The notes below the pieces were generated by a model that saw only the letters and a list, made by a program, of their open reading frames with translations, was not told the DNA's origin and ran no database searches. The position numbers were made by a program, and so were the translations under genes. DNA of 64,000 nucleotides. Origin: Nematostella vectensis. Taxonomy: Eukaryota; Cnidaria; Anthozoa; Actiniaria; Edwardsiidae. Location: contig NC_064036.1 in the NCBI RefSeq assembly GCF_932526225.1, forward strand, positions 2,667,501-2,731,500, given 5' to 3'. Every line of letters begins with the position of its first letter. Position 1 is the stretch's first letter. Below are positions 25,309-38,870 of this stretch, one piece after another.

Positions 25309-28300
25309 ATGACTTACCAGCCAGGCGATCTCATCTGGGCTAAGATGAGAGGTTACCCTCACTGGCCGGCAAGGGTAAGTATTAGAAAGCCCAATGCCAA
25401 AAGGCCAAGTGTTTGAAAATCTTTCTCCCTGCTATCTAATTTATACACAGCTGTATCTATCTCAATTTTAGGTAGATTGTAGTTCTATGGCCACGTCTCA
25501 ATGTTGCGTCAAACTACTGCAAATTAGTCTGTTTGCTTGTGTTTAGGTTTTGTCTCTCTTGCAGATTGATCTCGCGGCCAAAGATGAAGTTATTCCCGCA
25601 AAAAAGTATCCAATATTCTTCTACGGGACACATGAAACGTAAGTTTTTGAGGTCATGGTACCTATTATCGGACACCTAAGATTTAAGCTAAAATATATCG
25701 CGTACTAAACACAATTAAGTCTTAGGTTTTACAGCTAGAAAACACTGACTATTAAACATAATAATTCGACGTAGATAACGAAACTTCGATGGTTAAATCA
25801 TAATGGGAACATCATACTCCATTTTCAATAAAATATGGCAGGCAATAATTGTTAACAAATGTTCTTTGCAAAAGTCATGATAGAATTAAGTTTGAGACTC
25901 TTTCTCTGCTTTAGCAAGTGATTCAAAAGAAATGCATCACGTGTGACAAACTGCACTGCCAAATGTGCTTTCGCTTGGTGATTGCTCAAATTTACGTTGA
26001 ATCGTTCGACGTTTGCTCGGCAGTCCGATAATATGGCACCGATGCTAGATGCAAACAATTCGAGATATCCTGAAGTGTCCATGAAAACAATTAGCATCCT
26101 GGGGGATCAACAACAAAGTGGCGGATTTGAATTTCAATCACCGTTTTGCAGTGCGTGGAAGTAAATTATTTCTAGTTTTGCGAAACATTAACCCTTTCAG
26201 GCCTAAGTTTCCAGAACTGACAAATGACCCCCTGTCCTGAAATAATTAACCTCACACAACTCAAGTTATAGTCACCTTCAAACATTGATTTATTGTAAGA
26301 AAACTACTGATTATTGTAGCTAACAATATAGAAATTGTTCACTCCCCATATAATAAGTATTCTTTTAAGCCTAATAATATAATAAGGGTCAAATAAGCTT
26401 GGTTTAAGAGAATTACAAAGCAATGAAAATCATGTTTTTGAGTTTCCCGCCACTAATCCACCTATTGTACAGTCTTTGTCAAGAGAACAATTTACTATAC
26501 CTAAGCAGAAAGCTATAGAAACTAGAATTCAGTGGCATGGAGTATTAAACTAAGCTCTAATGTTATTGCTGTCCTTTCCTCAAGCAGGGGAATGTCCGTA
26601 TTTCAGTTTATTTGTTGTCGTCTCTGCGCTGCTGGTGCCATTCACGAAAGCAGTCTCCCACGCACAACTGGACATCACACTTTCGGCACCTGTTTCACGT
26701 TTTCTTTGCATGTTTCACTGCCTTATTTCCAGCTTTTAGGCGCTTGTTCTTAGATTGGCAGTTTTTACAGGCTTTCGCCTTGTCTGCCAATTTCTCCGAA
26801 AAGTGCTCGACACCCGTAATAACCGGGAGAATGCGCAGACGTCCGGCTTCCTGTCTTCCCTCGTAAGTTCCAATGAGGCTTTTCGCGAGTGCAAGTCTAA
26901 ACTCGAAGTTAGTAAGTTTCGCTTCAGCACTCTGGCCATGGAGCTGCCATGCGTTGATTATTGAGATGTCCATGTAAAAATAAAATAAATATTTCCACCA
27001 TTTCACATGTCGTCTCGAGGATACCGTATGGTATGAGCGATGCTGATCGCTGAGGTCAACGACGCCCATGTGCTTGCAGTATAGAGAGACACTTGGCGGC
27101 CTGTTGATCTCCACTTGCGTGAATTGTCAGTTGATTTTTCTCCTCCGGGTCACTGTATCATCCCCCTCGGCCTCGCACATAGCTGACAACACAGTCACCG
27201 GTTTGTTCGCCGCTGTATCTCGCCATAAAACAACTACTGTGTTTTCTTTCTGTGCGAAGGCCGGGTTGCCTTGATTGGCGAGCTTCACGTTCTTCAAGCA
27301 CGGGGGGAAATCGCGGCGGTTCTTTCTTAGTGTTCCACAGGCGTAAATTTGATCACTTTGCAGCTCTCGAAAAAGTCCGACACTTGAGAAATAAATGTCC
27401 ATAAAGACAAAATACCCGCAGTTGTTGATCGGCGACACGAGCTCCGTCACAATGTTGTTTACACTGCCGCCGTCACGTTGGTTGGGATTTTGTGTAGATG
27501 GAGGACGTAATCATAAAGCCGGAGCTCGCGTCGCAGAGGCAAAACACTTTGATCCCTCATTTCGTAGGCTTCATTGGCATATATTGTACGAAGGATAATC
27601 GTCCTTCATACTTAATCATCGCTTCGCAAAATATGCCTCAACATTGTCTAAGCATTTCGCTTGAATTATGTTGAGGAATGGCTTTGCTTTGTAGAGCTTG
27701 AACTCTGTGCTGCCCCTCGCCGGCGCCGTTGTGTTATCGCACAGATGCAAATAACGCAAAATGGCAAAGAAGCGGTCTCTCACGATGGGTCTTGCAATGT
27801 TAGGCTGGTATAGAAATGGCTCACTTTCGCTCCAATAATCCTTCTTTGAAGGAAGCTTCACAATGCCCATCATGATGGTGATGCCGAGAAACGTCTTCAG
27901 TTCTTCCACTGTTAGAGGTTTGATGTTTCCCTCTTTGTCCAAGCAATTCACATCCTTAGCTTTCTTCCTTCCTTCGTCGTCAAACTTGTCAGGGTTGCAT
28001 TGAACCGCGTACTTATTAGTCTCGGTCACAATGAGTTCTATCACCTCTGAGTTGAAAAACAACTCAAAGAAAATAGGGGAGACAAGTTTCCAGGTAGGTT
28101 TTTCGGGCCGCATCTAGGAGTGAAGTCAGGAATAGAGATCGGCAAAGAATTTCTCGACCAAATCTCGTCTTCAATGTCTTCGCTCTCGTGGCCTTTGTCT
28201 TCGGAAGAGCTATCCGAGCTTGAACCGCCAATTTCTTGGCTTTCAAAGCCCTCAAACTCTTCATCATCGGACTCTCCGAAGATATCTTCAAGCCATGAAT

Positions 28301-28668
28301 CCATTTGGTCAAAATGGAGTTCAAAACAGTGTAAAAAATTGGTGATTTATCGCAGTAGATGTGTTCGAATGATCGCAAGTTGTATAAGAAAGTTGTGTGA
28401 AATTTCACGCTCTATCTACTGAAGCACATGGCATTCCCATATAAGGAAGTGGTAAAGAGTTATTGGTCAGTTTTTGAAGGTCACTTGGGAAAACGTCAAA
28501 TGACGTTCACCGTAAAATGACGCTATGTAACGCAACACGTCATTTGACGTTCACTGGCCTGAAAGGGTTAAACACTCATGAAAAGCTTCAGAATACTTAA
28601 TATTGTTAATTCTTCAACTTGATTGGTCATTTTTCGGCATGTTTTCCTATTGTTTGGGATATTTATGA

Positions 28669-28732
<64 letters not shown>

Positions 28733-31700
28733 AGAAAACCCGAATTACCCCTGAGGTAAAAATTGCCCCCATCTTAAACAATCAGATTACGATCTTGAGC
28801 CGGTCAAAAATTGCCCATTGTAGCATTTTTGACTACGGTTATCCAATCATACCAAGATGCAGGGCAAAAATTGCTTCCAAGGCAAAAGGTTGCCCCATTC
28901 TAAGACAAGGTATTTCTCAACTTTGAAACGGTTGGATTTGTGATCTACAAATATAAGATCAACTTTGAAATTAAATCGGCATTCCTCAATTTCGTATTGC
29001 AAACACATACCGTGACCAGCATAATTGGGAGAATTATTCGCATTCTAACTGATTCAGAAAAACGTGAGAAATGAAATTTTAGAAATATTGGAGCATTAAT
29101 TTTCTTCGTTACGAGCGTTTAACGTCTACACAACCTGTGATCAGCTACAAAAAATAAATTGAACTTCATTAATTTGTTTGTTCAAGTGAGCTGACTCGGT
29201 AAAATAGTGTGGCTGTAAAAGTTTATTTAAACTAATATGCAGTACTGCAAATAAATCATGCTAGATGTGCATTTTTCCCTATGCAAGAGAATCCACCGGA
29301 AGTCTTAAACAAACAGCCGTTTTAAACAAACAGCCGTAAAACATTGTTTCCGTCAAAAGGTGGATCAGATTTACCTTTATCACGTTTAAGTAGCGCTATA
29401 AATCTGATGATGCAATATTCCAACTTATGTGGTGAAAATATCTACTTGACAAAGTTGAAAAAAGCTTCAATTCTCGGGCTCAATTCTAAACTAGTTTCAA
29501 TAAAATCTACTCGCTGTAGTCCAAAAAGGCTGAAGGCGGGGCCTAGATCTCCTCTAGCATAGCGTGGCTTTCACAGCACGTTCAAGGCCTTTATTCTAAT
29601 TAATAACACGAAATTGCCTTGTTGTGTGACACGCTCTCCTTGTTTACTATTAAGACAACCTGGTCAAGCTACGTTGGGTTATCTGGAAATGAAACATGCC
29701 TGACAAAAAAATTTTATCAACAGTAAGTTATTTTTATTTAGGGAACAGGTATATTTACGGAAATATATTTTTCTGGCGAGTCTTCAGCGATTTAACCGAT
29801 TGCTACGATTGCGAACTCAGAGAGCAAAAATCTATGAACCCAGCAAAATTTGCCCTCCACAAAACAAATGCCAGCCAATTTATATTTAATTTTTTTTCGA
29901 TATTGTTGAGCACATTGTTAAGTTTTCTATTTTCCCTTTAACCTATAAGGCAAAATCACAAGGATGCAAGAATCTATATGCGTGATCAAAAGACAATGAA
30001 ACGTTTCTCCACTGGCTACGTATTTGTTTCAGTCGCAATATCGAAATCACAAGGACTATGCCATTCATGTCAAACTCACTTGAACCAACAGTTCTGTTGG
30101 TTTTTTAACCCACTTTTCTTTAACCCTGCCATGAAAAACTTTTGCAAGTTTTTGAATGAGCATGATTTGGAATTTGATTCAGTCACGACTTTGAATACTG
30201 TACACAACAATGCAAGAGCACAAACTGACATGCTGCAACTCACTTGTGCGTGTAGGACTTTATTTTCGCTGGAAAATAAAACACAAACAGTTGTTTTTAG
30301 ACAAGAAGATCCTGGTAAGAAAAAAATAATCAACTCCAAACCCAAAGTTTACGATAGAATGATTTATATAATTCGCTGGTGTGCGCCACAAAATACTAGC
30401 TAGATAATAGCACATTCAAGTTTATAGTTAATCTGAACCTAATCGCAAACTGCAAGTTTAAAGCTGAATGCTTGAAAATTCAGGCAAAATCAAAATTAAT
30501 CGATATGTCACACACAACAAATGTGTAGTTAGATCACGTTTATTGCATACGTCACATGCGGCAGAATATAGCTTCATCAAATTCTGATCTAACTTCAGAA
30601 CACCCTGCCATATAATTTTGTTCAATTATGTAATACCTCGTTCTTTAGGAATCAAGGTGAGCAATTCTTATTCTGAAATTGTTCCCAATGCTGATTTTTA
30701 AAAGCCCAAAGTTATCTTAACCAGGGAAGTGTACACTTCCCTGTCTTATCTAAGGGAAATGTGTTAGATCACGCATTGCACCCTTCAGAAGTCGAGAATC
30801 ACTAGAATTGGTGAACATGCCTTAGAATGGGGCAACCTTTAGTCTTGAAAGCAATTTTTGTCCTGCATCTTGGTAATGATTGGATAACCGTAGTCAAAAA
30901 TTGCTACAACCGGCTCAAGTAGTCATTCCCAGATCGTAATCTGATTGGTTAAGATGGGGGCAATTTTTTACCTCAGGGGTAATTTGGGTTTACTCCATAT
31001 TGTTTTGAGCCACTCCATATTGTCTTGAGCTGTTGGTATATATAAATAGAAAATAGTTGTCTTGTATGTATACCAGCAGTAATGCTTACCAAGAGGGTTA
31101 CCTCCACCTGAAAAACATTGACAATGTCTATAGTATAGGGGTTAGACTATACTATTAATTACGGCGTGTCTGTCAACCATCATTGAAAAACATTGACAAT
31201 ATCTATAGTATAGGGGTTAGACTATACTATTAATTACGGCGTGTCCGTCAACCATCATTGAAAAACATTGACAATATCTATAGTATAGGGGTTAGACTAT
31301 ACTATTAATTACGGAGTGTCTGTCAACCATCATTAAAAAAACAAACATAAGCCCTAAGACTTGGCATCTTTTGCTAAAGAATTGTAGCACTTTTTATATT
31401 ATGTGTATTTCATGCTAGAAAAGTTAATCGCCCAAACACAGCGAAAGACAAGCGAAAAAGAAACACGCATTGGCAATTCAACATTGCTTTTATCACCTGA
31501 GCAAAGATAATGTAAAAAGTTGGATAAATGCATTGAATCTGTACACAAATCCACAAATTTTGACTTTAGATAATATAGCTCACAAGTACACTATAACTTC
31601 TAACCTAAAATTTCCAAACTGGTTCATAATGCAAGTTTTCCAAGCTGCCCTGTGATTGGTTCATATTCTATTCAAACGAGTCAGGCTTGAAGGCATTTTG

Positions 31701-34700
31701 CACTGTAAATACTGTATGCAGTGAATGTCACAGCAAAACATCTTGAGAAAAGAATTATTTTCTAGAAACATGTTGTTTGAGCCCCAAACCTTCCATAAAG
31801 ATGATTTTACTGCAGCCAAATTTCTCATTCCTTATTCCATCTGCTATAAATTAAGTTGGCAAGCAAACAATCTGAAAGAAAAAAGCATTGATTGGCTTGC
31901 AAAATGCCTGTTTCCTTGCACTGCTGCTTAAATCTGCAGCAATCCACATACATGAGTTTTGATCCATTTCAATACAAAGATATGAGAGGGATCATAGGAA
32001 AGCAAAACAAGTTGCTCACCAAACCACAACCACACAAAACAAACAAAACTGACAAACTTGGACACCTACAGTCTATTCCATGGTATCATTTTGAAGGTTT
32101 TTAAAGCAATGTGCACCCTGACAAAACATTACCATTAATACCTGGGAAAATGAAATGAAAATGAAACGTTTTCGAAAATGATATAGAAATATGTAAAATA
32201 TGACAAAAGCAATGTGCTTGTGACATTTATATTCTAGCTTCAATGGTTTTCCATCAGAATTGTTAGGTGGAGAACTTACAGCTTATAACATTCAGTATTT
32301 TAATACCTTCTCATTTTTATACCTACTCAAATAACTCAAAATTGTAAAGTATTTCTCCTAATCATATTTGCTTGTTGTTTAAGGGCGGTGATGCTTCCCA
32401 AGGATCTTTTTCCTTATGAGAAACACAAGCACAAATTTGCTAAACCTTGCAAAAGGAAAGGATTTATGGAAGCCCTGGAAGAGATAGTTAAAAATCCAAA
32501 GATTAAGTATGGTATGCGAGGTATTCAGGTAGAGGAGGTTGATGAGGAAGACGAAGAAGAATCTGAGAATTCAGAAAGCGAGGAAGAGGAGGAGAAAGAT
32601 GAGGAGAAAGAAGAGAAGGTTAGTGACCCTATCTAGTATCTCAACACTGTGTGTGGATTTGGTGAGTTTTTTCATGGATTTTTAGTGTAATTTTATGCAA
32701 ACACAGTTTGGCTATGCACCTCTGCTGGTTCGACACAACAAAATCAACAAAGTAATTTTGATAATAAAGAAATATAAAATGTACATTTTTCCCATTAACC
32801 CAGTAACATTACAATTTATGAATAAATGAAAGTGCTCATAAACATCACGTTTGCATAGTTCAATTATTTTACACGAATACACCTACAGACCAAGATCCTA
32901 AGTAGATATGTATATAAAAAATTAAGATAAAGATATCTAAACTCCACACACACACACATTGCCAGAGAGATAAGCACATTGAGAAAGACTACTAGCAAAG
33001 ATGTGATTTAAGAGCAATGAGAAGATTATATGGTGATGCTGCAACCAGCAATCTTTATCAAGACGGCTCTTCTAATGTTCTTATAGTGCTACCCATTAAT
33101 GCTAACTGCTAATTGCTATTTTTGTTTATCCCATGAATCAGCTTTTATTGCTGCAAAAACAATTTCACTTGGCATTGTAACAGCAGTATGCATTGGACAG
33201 TTGCATTTGATATTCACTGTAAATTTGGTATACTATAAGTCTTTTAAACTTTATTCTATATTGCTATTTAGCCAGCCACTGGGCAAAGAAAAAGAAAAAC
33301 AAGTACCCAAAAACAAGCCCTAACTAGGAAGAAGTCGAAACAGTCTGACTCTGAAGACGAAGATGAGAAGAAATCAGAGTCAGACGAGGTGCGTATATCT
33401 CAGTATTTATAGTCAGCAACGGAACAAATAAAATGTACTACCTCTGCTCCTTTTAGCGCCCGCTTCCAATGAGCTCCCCACTTCAAGTTAAGGACCCACC
33501 CTGGTGTGCAAAATAATGATAAAGAACCCCCCTTTACAAATAAGCACCCCCAAGCTCCTGAATAAAAAATACAGGGCTTTTAGTACCTATACAAGTTTTC
33601 TTTTTATCAAAGGACACATACTGAACAACTTTTGGGTTGTTCTTAATCAATTTCTTACTTTTAAACGATGATTTGGCTTGACATCACCCACTTTAAATAA
33701 GCATCTATCTTTGAATTAAACCATGTTATATTTATCTATTGTTATTTAGCTATGTAGTTTATAATATGTAAAATATTATTTAAGTTTTTGATGGATAGTT
33801 TTTTTTTAAAGTACTGTTGAGCAATTCCACATGAGAAACCAAAAAAATGGAAATTTCAAAACTCACATTTCTGAATAGATATTCTCATTTGTACTCTCTT
33901 ATGTCTAGTGTTTATGGAATCACATTTTTTCCCTGATACACATTCAGGGGGGGGGGAAGCACCAAACAACTGGACCCCCAAGTCTGTTACATCATTTTAC
34001 TCTCATTAAGGGACTTTCAACATTCTTTTGCCATATCTTTGTTTTTCATATTGCTACTACAGAGAATATGAAGTACCTAAGTGACTAATTTTTGTTATAC
34101 TTTTTTAAAAGAGTTACATGTATGGATGTAAATCATGAATAGAATCATGGTTTATGATTGTAATGTTGAGTGTTATAGAAAGAATTCCACATAGTGGTTG
34201 TGAGGCCTTGTTCCCAAGTCAATAAACCTTTGGCGGTCTAGTTGTTTGGTGCCCCCCCCCCCCCCCCCCCCCCCCTGAGTGAATTTTCTATTTTTTGGGT
34301 TTCTCATGCGGAATTGCTCAGAAAGATAACATCCACATGATTTTAGATTCACAGAGTTTTCAATTTCAAAAAAAAGTTTTTTTTGACAAAAGCATTTTTT
34401 CTGATGTAACTTCTGTAACGCTAACAAAACTACAATTTAAAAATCAGAAAAAATAGCTTTACTATTTTTTTTTAACCTGGGCATCTAAGGTTGATATACA
34501 GTAGCCTTTACTAAAAAACTCAAGTATAATTTAAACACTTACTGTAATGCAATGAAGATATGTCAAGATAAAAATTGAAAAATGTGTCCCTGTAACAAAG
34601 AACTGCTCTGTTAACTGCTGAGTTTTGCTCCAAAGCCACTCATAAGTTACTGTGTCTTTCCTGTTACAGCCTGTGGAGACCGAGTCAGAGGAAGAATCAT

Positions 34701-37700
34701 CGGCAGAAGAAGAGGAGGATGTATGTATTGTTTATAAACACTAACAAAACAAGGAGTTCTCTTTTGAATAAGGTTTGATTTTAGCACTTATCTTCTTACA
34801 CAAACTAACCTGTTTTGGGTATATAGACTTGTGATTTTGTTCAAACAGTTCTTAATCAGTCTTTTCTCAGAAATACTTTAATGTTTCTTCTTTATTTCTT
34901 TGTTTGAGCTCTTGTTGTTAGTAAAAAAAATCAAAATCAAACATTGCTTAGTAACTGTCTGCCAATTGCCTCAATTTAATGGCTATCTATGTAAGAAGAA
35001 TGGAGCAATACTTCCTTTGCTAAAAATAGCCAGGGCCATTCCACTCATTCCATTTGGAAACTGGCCCTTCAGTAGCTGGTGGATAGAGTATCTATACTTG
35101 ACATTAATTATTTTATCTTAGTTCTAGTGTCTTTTAAAAACCTAATGATTTGATCAACAGGAGTATAAACCAGAACCAAAGACAAAAAGAACTAAAGCAT
35201 CAGACAAGAAAACAAACTCCTTCAAAAAGACAGCTGGTCGACCTGGAAGACGGAAGTCTGCTAAAGTCATCAGCAGTGACAGTGATGGTGATGATGACCA
35301 TGATGGCAATGGGGAGCAAAGCAAGTCAGGCAGTGAAAGTGATGATGATGAAGAAGAAGAAGAAGAAAACGAAGAAAAAAAGCTTACTCAGGTTTGTTAT
35401 CCTAACAACAGTTAATACTATTTCTTGAGCTGAGACCAGATGATAACCAACGATACATTTTTTTAAACTTGCACACCTATTTTCATTATTGGAGATAATT
35501 TGCATGAACAATGTGCTTTTTCTCATCTGCTTTTAATTGATAAAACACTGTTTATGTGCTTTCTTACTTGGAGAGTTTTTATGACCATGACACAATTTAA
35601 CTACTTCTTGCTGCTTCTGAAGAAAGATATAAACTTTTAAAACTCTAAAGCTCTGCCATCATACGTGATCTTGCTTTTGTCATATACCACTGAAGAAATT
35701 AATTTCTTTTCTTAAAAGTTGGGAAATTAAGTTTTTGTTTTATTTTTGTCTCACATTACTATAGAAAAAGAAAGGCAAAACACCAGAGCAAAAGAAAACC
35801 CCAGGTACTAAAAAAGCAGCATCAAAGCAAAGGCAGCCAACAGATGAGAAGCGGAAAGATGGACAAGAAAAAGTAGAAGAAGAAAAAGGTGAGGTTGAAG
35901 ATGCACAGACAACTGAGGAAGAAGAAAAACAGAAAGAAGAAGCAGAACGAAAAAAACAAGAAAAACTGGAAAAATTAGCTAAAAAGAAGTAAGTTTTGTT
36001 ATTAACTAACTTTAAATTCACACAGTTGTGACATTTATAAAAAAATAAATTATTATTATTATAAATAAAACAAGGTATACCTTGATTTTTTTATTGTTCC
36101 TTATATTTTTTCCTTTTCTTTTCTAAGAGAGGAACTGAAAGAGAGAAAAAGACAAGAGAAACTTGAACAAAAAGCCAAGAAGAAGGAGAAAGAACGACAA
36201 GAAAGGGAAAAAGAGAAAGAGAGGGAAAAGGAACGAATTCAACAAGAAAAGGAGAAACAGAAAGAAAGGCGAGAAAAGGAAAAGCAGAAGCACCAAGAAA
36301 AGAAGGAAAAGGAGAGACAGAGGGAGAAGGAAAAACTTGAGAAAGAAAAGCAAAAAGAGCTTGAGAGGAAAGAATTGCAAAGGCAAAAGGATAGGATGAA
36401 AAGTAAGATCCATAGTCATAGTCACTTATGTGTCATTTGAACCATATCAATTTCAATTTTGAAATTCAATGCCATCAAGTTGAACTCTTAGTATAAAGTA
36501 TCCTCTCTAACTATTCATTTAATGACATGCCATTATTTTGATGGCTATTATTTTATTGTAGTCTCAATATTTGACATGTCCTGTATGTTGCTTGTCCTTG
36601 CAGATCCTACGATGAATGACATCCTTGAAAAATGTGACATTGACCTTAAGGTCTCCCTGAGAGTAGAGGCACCGGTAAGTGCTAATAAAGGGTAGTATCT
36701 TGGAAAGTCATTGGAAATTATAATAAAAGATATGATAAGGTTTTTCCCCAGAAAGTCATGGCTTAGAAAAAAAAATGTCTGTGTTGTTGTACAGATTTGT
36801 CTAAGAATAAGATTGTATCCTTTTTTGTTCACAGGACATCCAACAGTGCTTGTCAATTTTACACAAAATAAACGAGATGCACATCAGTCCTGATGTGATC
36901 AAGAAGTCACCAGCTATCGTACAGACCATCAAAAAGGTAATAGCTGTCACACCCCTCTATCCTCAAATACATTAGGACTTGCCTGATCAGAACTTGAATA
37001 TTAATGCCCTGCTCATTCTAATTATTGACACGAATGGTGTTAAAAATGAGTCCAATTAATTTCAAAGAGGTTTGATTTTTGATTCAGCAGCCATCCAGCA
37101 TTTCTTTTCTGAAAATATTGAACATTATGCAAGTTCTACATTGTGCAAGTTCTTCAAGCTTGCTCTCTTGGTAACATGCAGTGCAGTATATTTATGGCCA
37201 TAATCTATAGTATAAAATACTTCTACCCTTTGCATCAACTTGAACTGTATAGAAAACGGATACCATGTCTTATGATACCCCCTTTGTTATCAACAGATTC
37301 GTAATTACAAGCAGAACACCAAAGTGCAAAAATGTGCAAGTGAACTTTATGTGAAACTAAAGGCTCTCTTCATTCCTCGTGGCTGTGGTGAGGATGTCAT
37401 CCACTTAGATTTGTACAATACCATGCATGATTACTAATACTGTAGGATTGAATTAGATCTTATCCAGTATTTCATTGTCATCCGCCCTTATTATAGCAAC
37501 CATAATCAAGTTTTGCATTCTATTTGACAGATTCAGAAGACACCTCCTTATCAGCCAAAAAGTCAACTCATCCTTCTGTCACAACATCTGCTCCATCCCC
37601 TTCCTCGGCTGAACAGAAGTCTGAGGGGGTCTCACCAAGTGATAGCACCCCCCCTGCATCAGGCAACAAAGCAGCCGATAACAAAGAGAACCACACAGAG

Positions 37701-38870
37701 AATGGCACTTCTGCTTTAGGTATGCCCTGTGTTAAGACCCAGGGACTGAGTACCCAGCAGAGAGCTGTTTAAACATGATACTTAAAAACTGGCACATAAT
37801 GCAAAATGTACCCCCAAACGTTTGAAACTCTTGTGTAAAAAAGTATAGTTTCTTTTATTATTTATATTATTTAATTAAAGAAACGTGGCACCTCTAAAAA
37901 ACCTCCAGGACTATTTTTATTTGTTCTTTGCGAACTGGCAGTCATGGAATTTGTGATGTTGGCTCTGCACAGAGCCTGATAACAATTTTTGATTCTAGAT
38001 GATCAAATAGATGCATCACAGACAAACACTATACCACCTCTACACAGACCACACAACAGACCAAGTAATGATGCTCCAAAGCTGCCTCCCTTACCAAAGC
38101 TTGAAAGGTCTGAAGAGAGAGCCAAGGCTGTGAACAATGACAGAACCCACTGGGATAGCACAGGATCTAGACAGCCTCGCAGTGAACCAAGGGATGAAGC
38201 CCCTCGACTGCCTCCATTGCAAATACCAAGAGAACATGAAGACAGTTCAAAAGCAGGATTTGATAGCAAGACTAGAAAGGAAAGAGGTCCTAGGAAAAGC
38301 CGATTTGAACCATTAGATGATTACGGTGATAGCAGGGACCCAAACCAAGGAAGTAGAGAAAGGTCCGAGCTTAGGGAAGGACAGAGTAGCTATAGGCCAT
38401 CACACAGGCTAGAAGAGAGAGAAGAAAACCCTGCTTTGTACAGCAATAGGTATGACAAGACAAATCACTACGAAGATAGGAAAACCAACAATGAGACATT
38501 GCCACCCCTGAAACAAGGTGGTTATGTCAAATATGATCCAAGTGATTTCCGGGAGCGATATGCGAAAAGGGAAATATTTGACTATCAGTCTCAAGCTTCT
38601 TCAGTACAGGAGCCTCCTCAAGATGTTGCTTTCTCTGCACCTGAGGATGCATATTCACCTACAGAGGATGCATTCCCCAGTCAGTATGAAGGTGACTTCT
38701 TGTCACAGGATGGTGGAGTGAGCTATGGAGGCCATCACAAAGAGACAATGGAAGGTTACCCTGGATACGTTGACAGGGAACCAATTGAAATGAAAAGCTC
38801 AGTTCCTATGGATACTGCTGTAACAGATGACCTCACTCCATGTGATATGGAAATTTCTAGTCCAATTTAA
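25309..38870 (+). CDS. PWWP and integrase-binding-domain chromatin reader (HDGFL2 / LEDGF family)
   Basis: Family members bind H3K36-methylated nucleosomes through the PWWP domain and tether partner proteins through the IBD. Exons: 25309-25374, 25565-25638, 32384-32618, 33272-33388, 34670-34720, 35161-35391, 35765-35988, 36128-36402, 36604-36674, 36835-36936, 37297-37387, 37531-37719, 37999-38870; phases all match and give 865 residues. PWWP, residues 1-95: [42 protein letters not shown]. Then an acidic stretch, an NLS (GQRKRKT, about 129), an AT-hook-like GRPGRRK (about 207), and a long Lys/Glu helix (about 315-424). The IBD is about 425-512 ([47 protein letters not shown]). The C-terminal 290 residues are disordered, with four PPL motifs. 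The chain is longer than human LEDGF/p75 (530) and HDGFL2 (about 670). Intron 2 (6.7 kb) is packed with transposons. Confidence 0.93.
26192..28567 (-). mobile_element. piggyBac-superfamily transposon, complete ends, inactive
   Basis: Perfect 12-bp terminal inverted repeats, CCCTTTCAGGCC at 26192-26203 and GGCCTGAAAGGG at 28556-28567, each flanked by the superfamily's TTAA target duplication (26188-26191 and 28568-28571). Subterminal copies of gtcaaatgacg lie near the right end. It is inserted antisense in intron 2 of the PWWP gene. Confidence 0.95.
26608..28304 (-). pseudogene. Degenerate piggyBac transposase
   Basis: It begins with an acidic N-terminus ([20 protein letters not shown]). A frameshift near 28110 breaks it at the join to [10 protein letters not shown]. 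The DDE_Tnp_1_7-type core follows, with [10 protein letters not shown] (first Asp), [19 protein letters not shown] (second Asp) and [15 protein letters not shown]...[19 protein letters not shown] (third Asp). It ends with a Cys-rich tail (CKNCQSK, then CRKCDVQLC and [12 protein letters not shown]). Further breaks: the frame is disrupted between about 27451 and 27600, and TGA codons occur near 27118 and before the Cys-rich tail. The catalytic Asp residues are still visible but no intact protein can be made. Confidence 0.9.
28672..28730. repeat. (AT)n microsatellite
   Basis: About 58 bp of pure AT directly abut the left end of the next inverted-repeat element. This suggests insertion into a TA-rich target. 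Confidence 0.95.
28731..30996. mobile_element. 2.3-kb DNA element with about 190-bp terminal inverted repeats
   Basis: The left end reads ggagaaaacccgaattaccc then ctgaggtaaaaattgccccc. The right end (30996 inward, complement) reads ggagtaaacccaaattaccc then ctgaggtaaaaaattgcccc. Similarity continues with atcagattacgatct, ttttgactacggttatccaatcat and ggttgccccattctaag to about 28918 on the left and 30815 on the right. The interior has short frames (29696-29941, 29978-30403) with no family I recognise. Likely a non-autonomous cut-and-paste transposon with a TA target; in intron 2 of the PWWP gene. Confidence 0.85.
31111..31335. repeat. Three-copy 75-bp tandem repeat
   Basis: aaaaacattgacaat begins copies at 31111, 31186 and 31261. 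Each unit also contains a palindrome, tatagtataggggttagactatacta. The copies are nearly identical, so the expansion is recent. Intron 2 of the PWWP gene. Confidence 0.95.
33818..34320. mobile_element. 503-bp inverted-repeat element (MITE)
   Basis: Left end tgagcaattccacatgagaa at 33818; right end ttctcatgcggaattgctca ends at 34320. Inward, caccaaacaactgg beside a G-run (33950-33975) pairs with ctagttgtttggtg beside a C-run (34237-34275). It sits in intron 4 of the PWWP gene. Confidence 0.8.

Noticed and set aside
29978-30403. 141-residue frame inside the long-TIR element as a transposase
   Set aside because: No DDE-type motif or known domain visible; kept only as an unrecognised frame within the element.
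36163-36399. Lys/Arg-rich + frame and Phe/Leu-rich - frame over PWWP exon 8
   Set aside because: Both are out-of-frame readings of the Lys/Glu helix exon 36128-36402.
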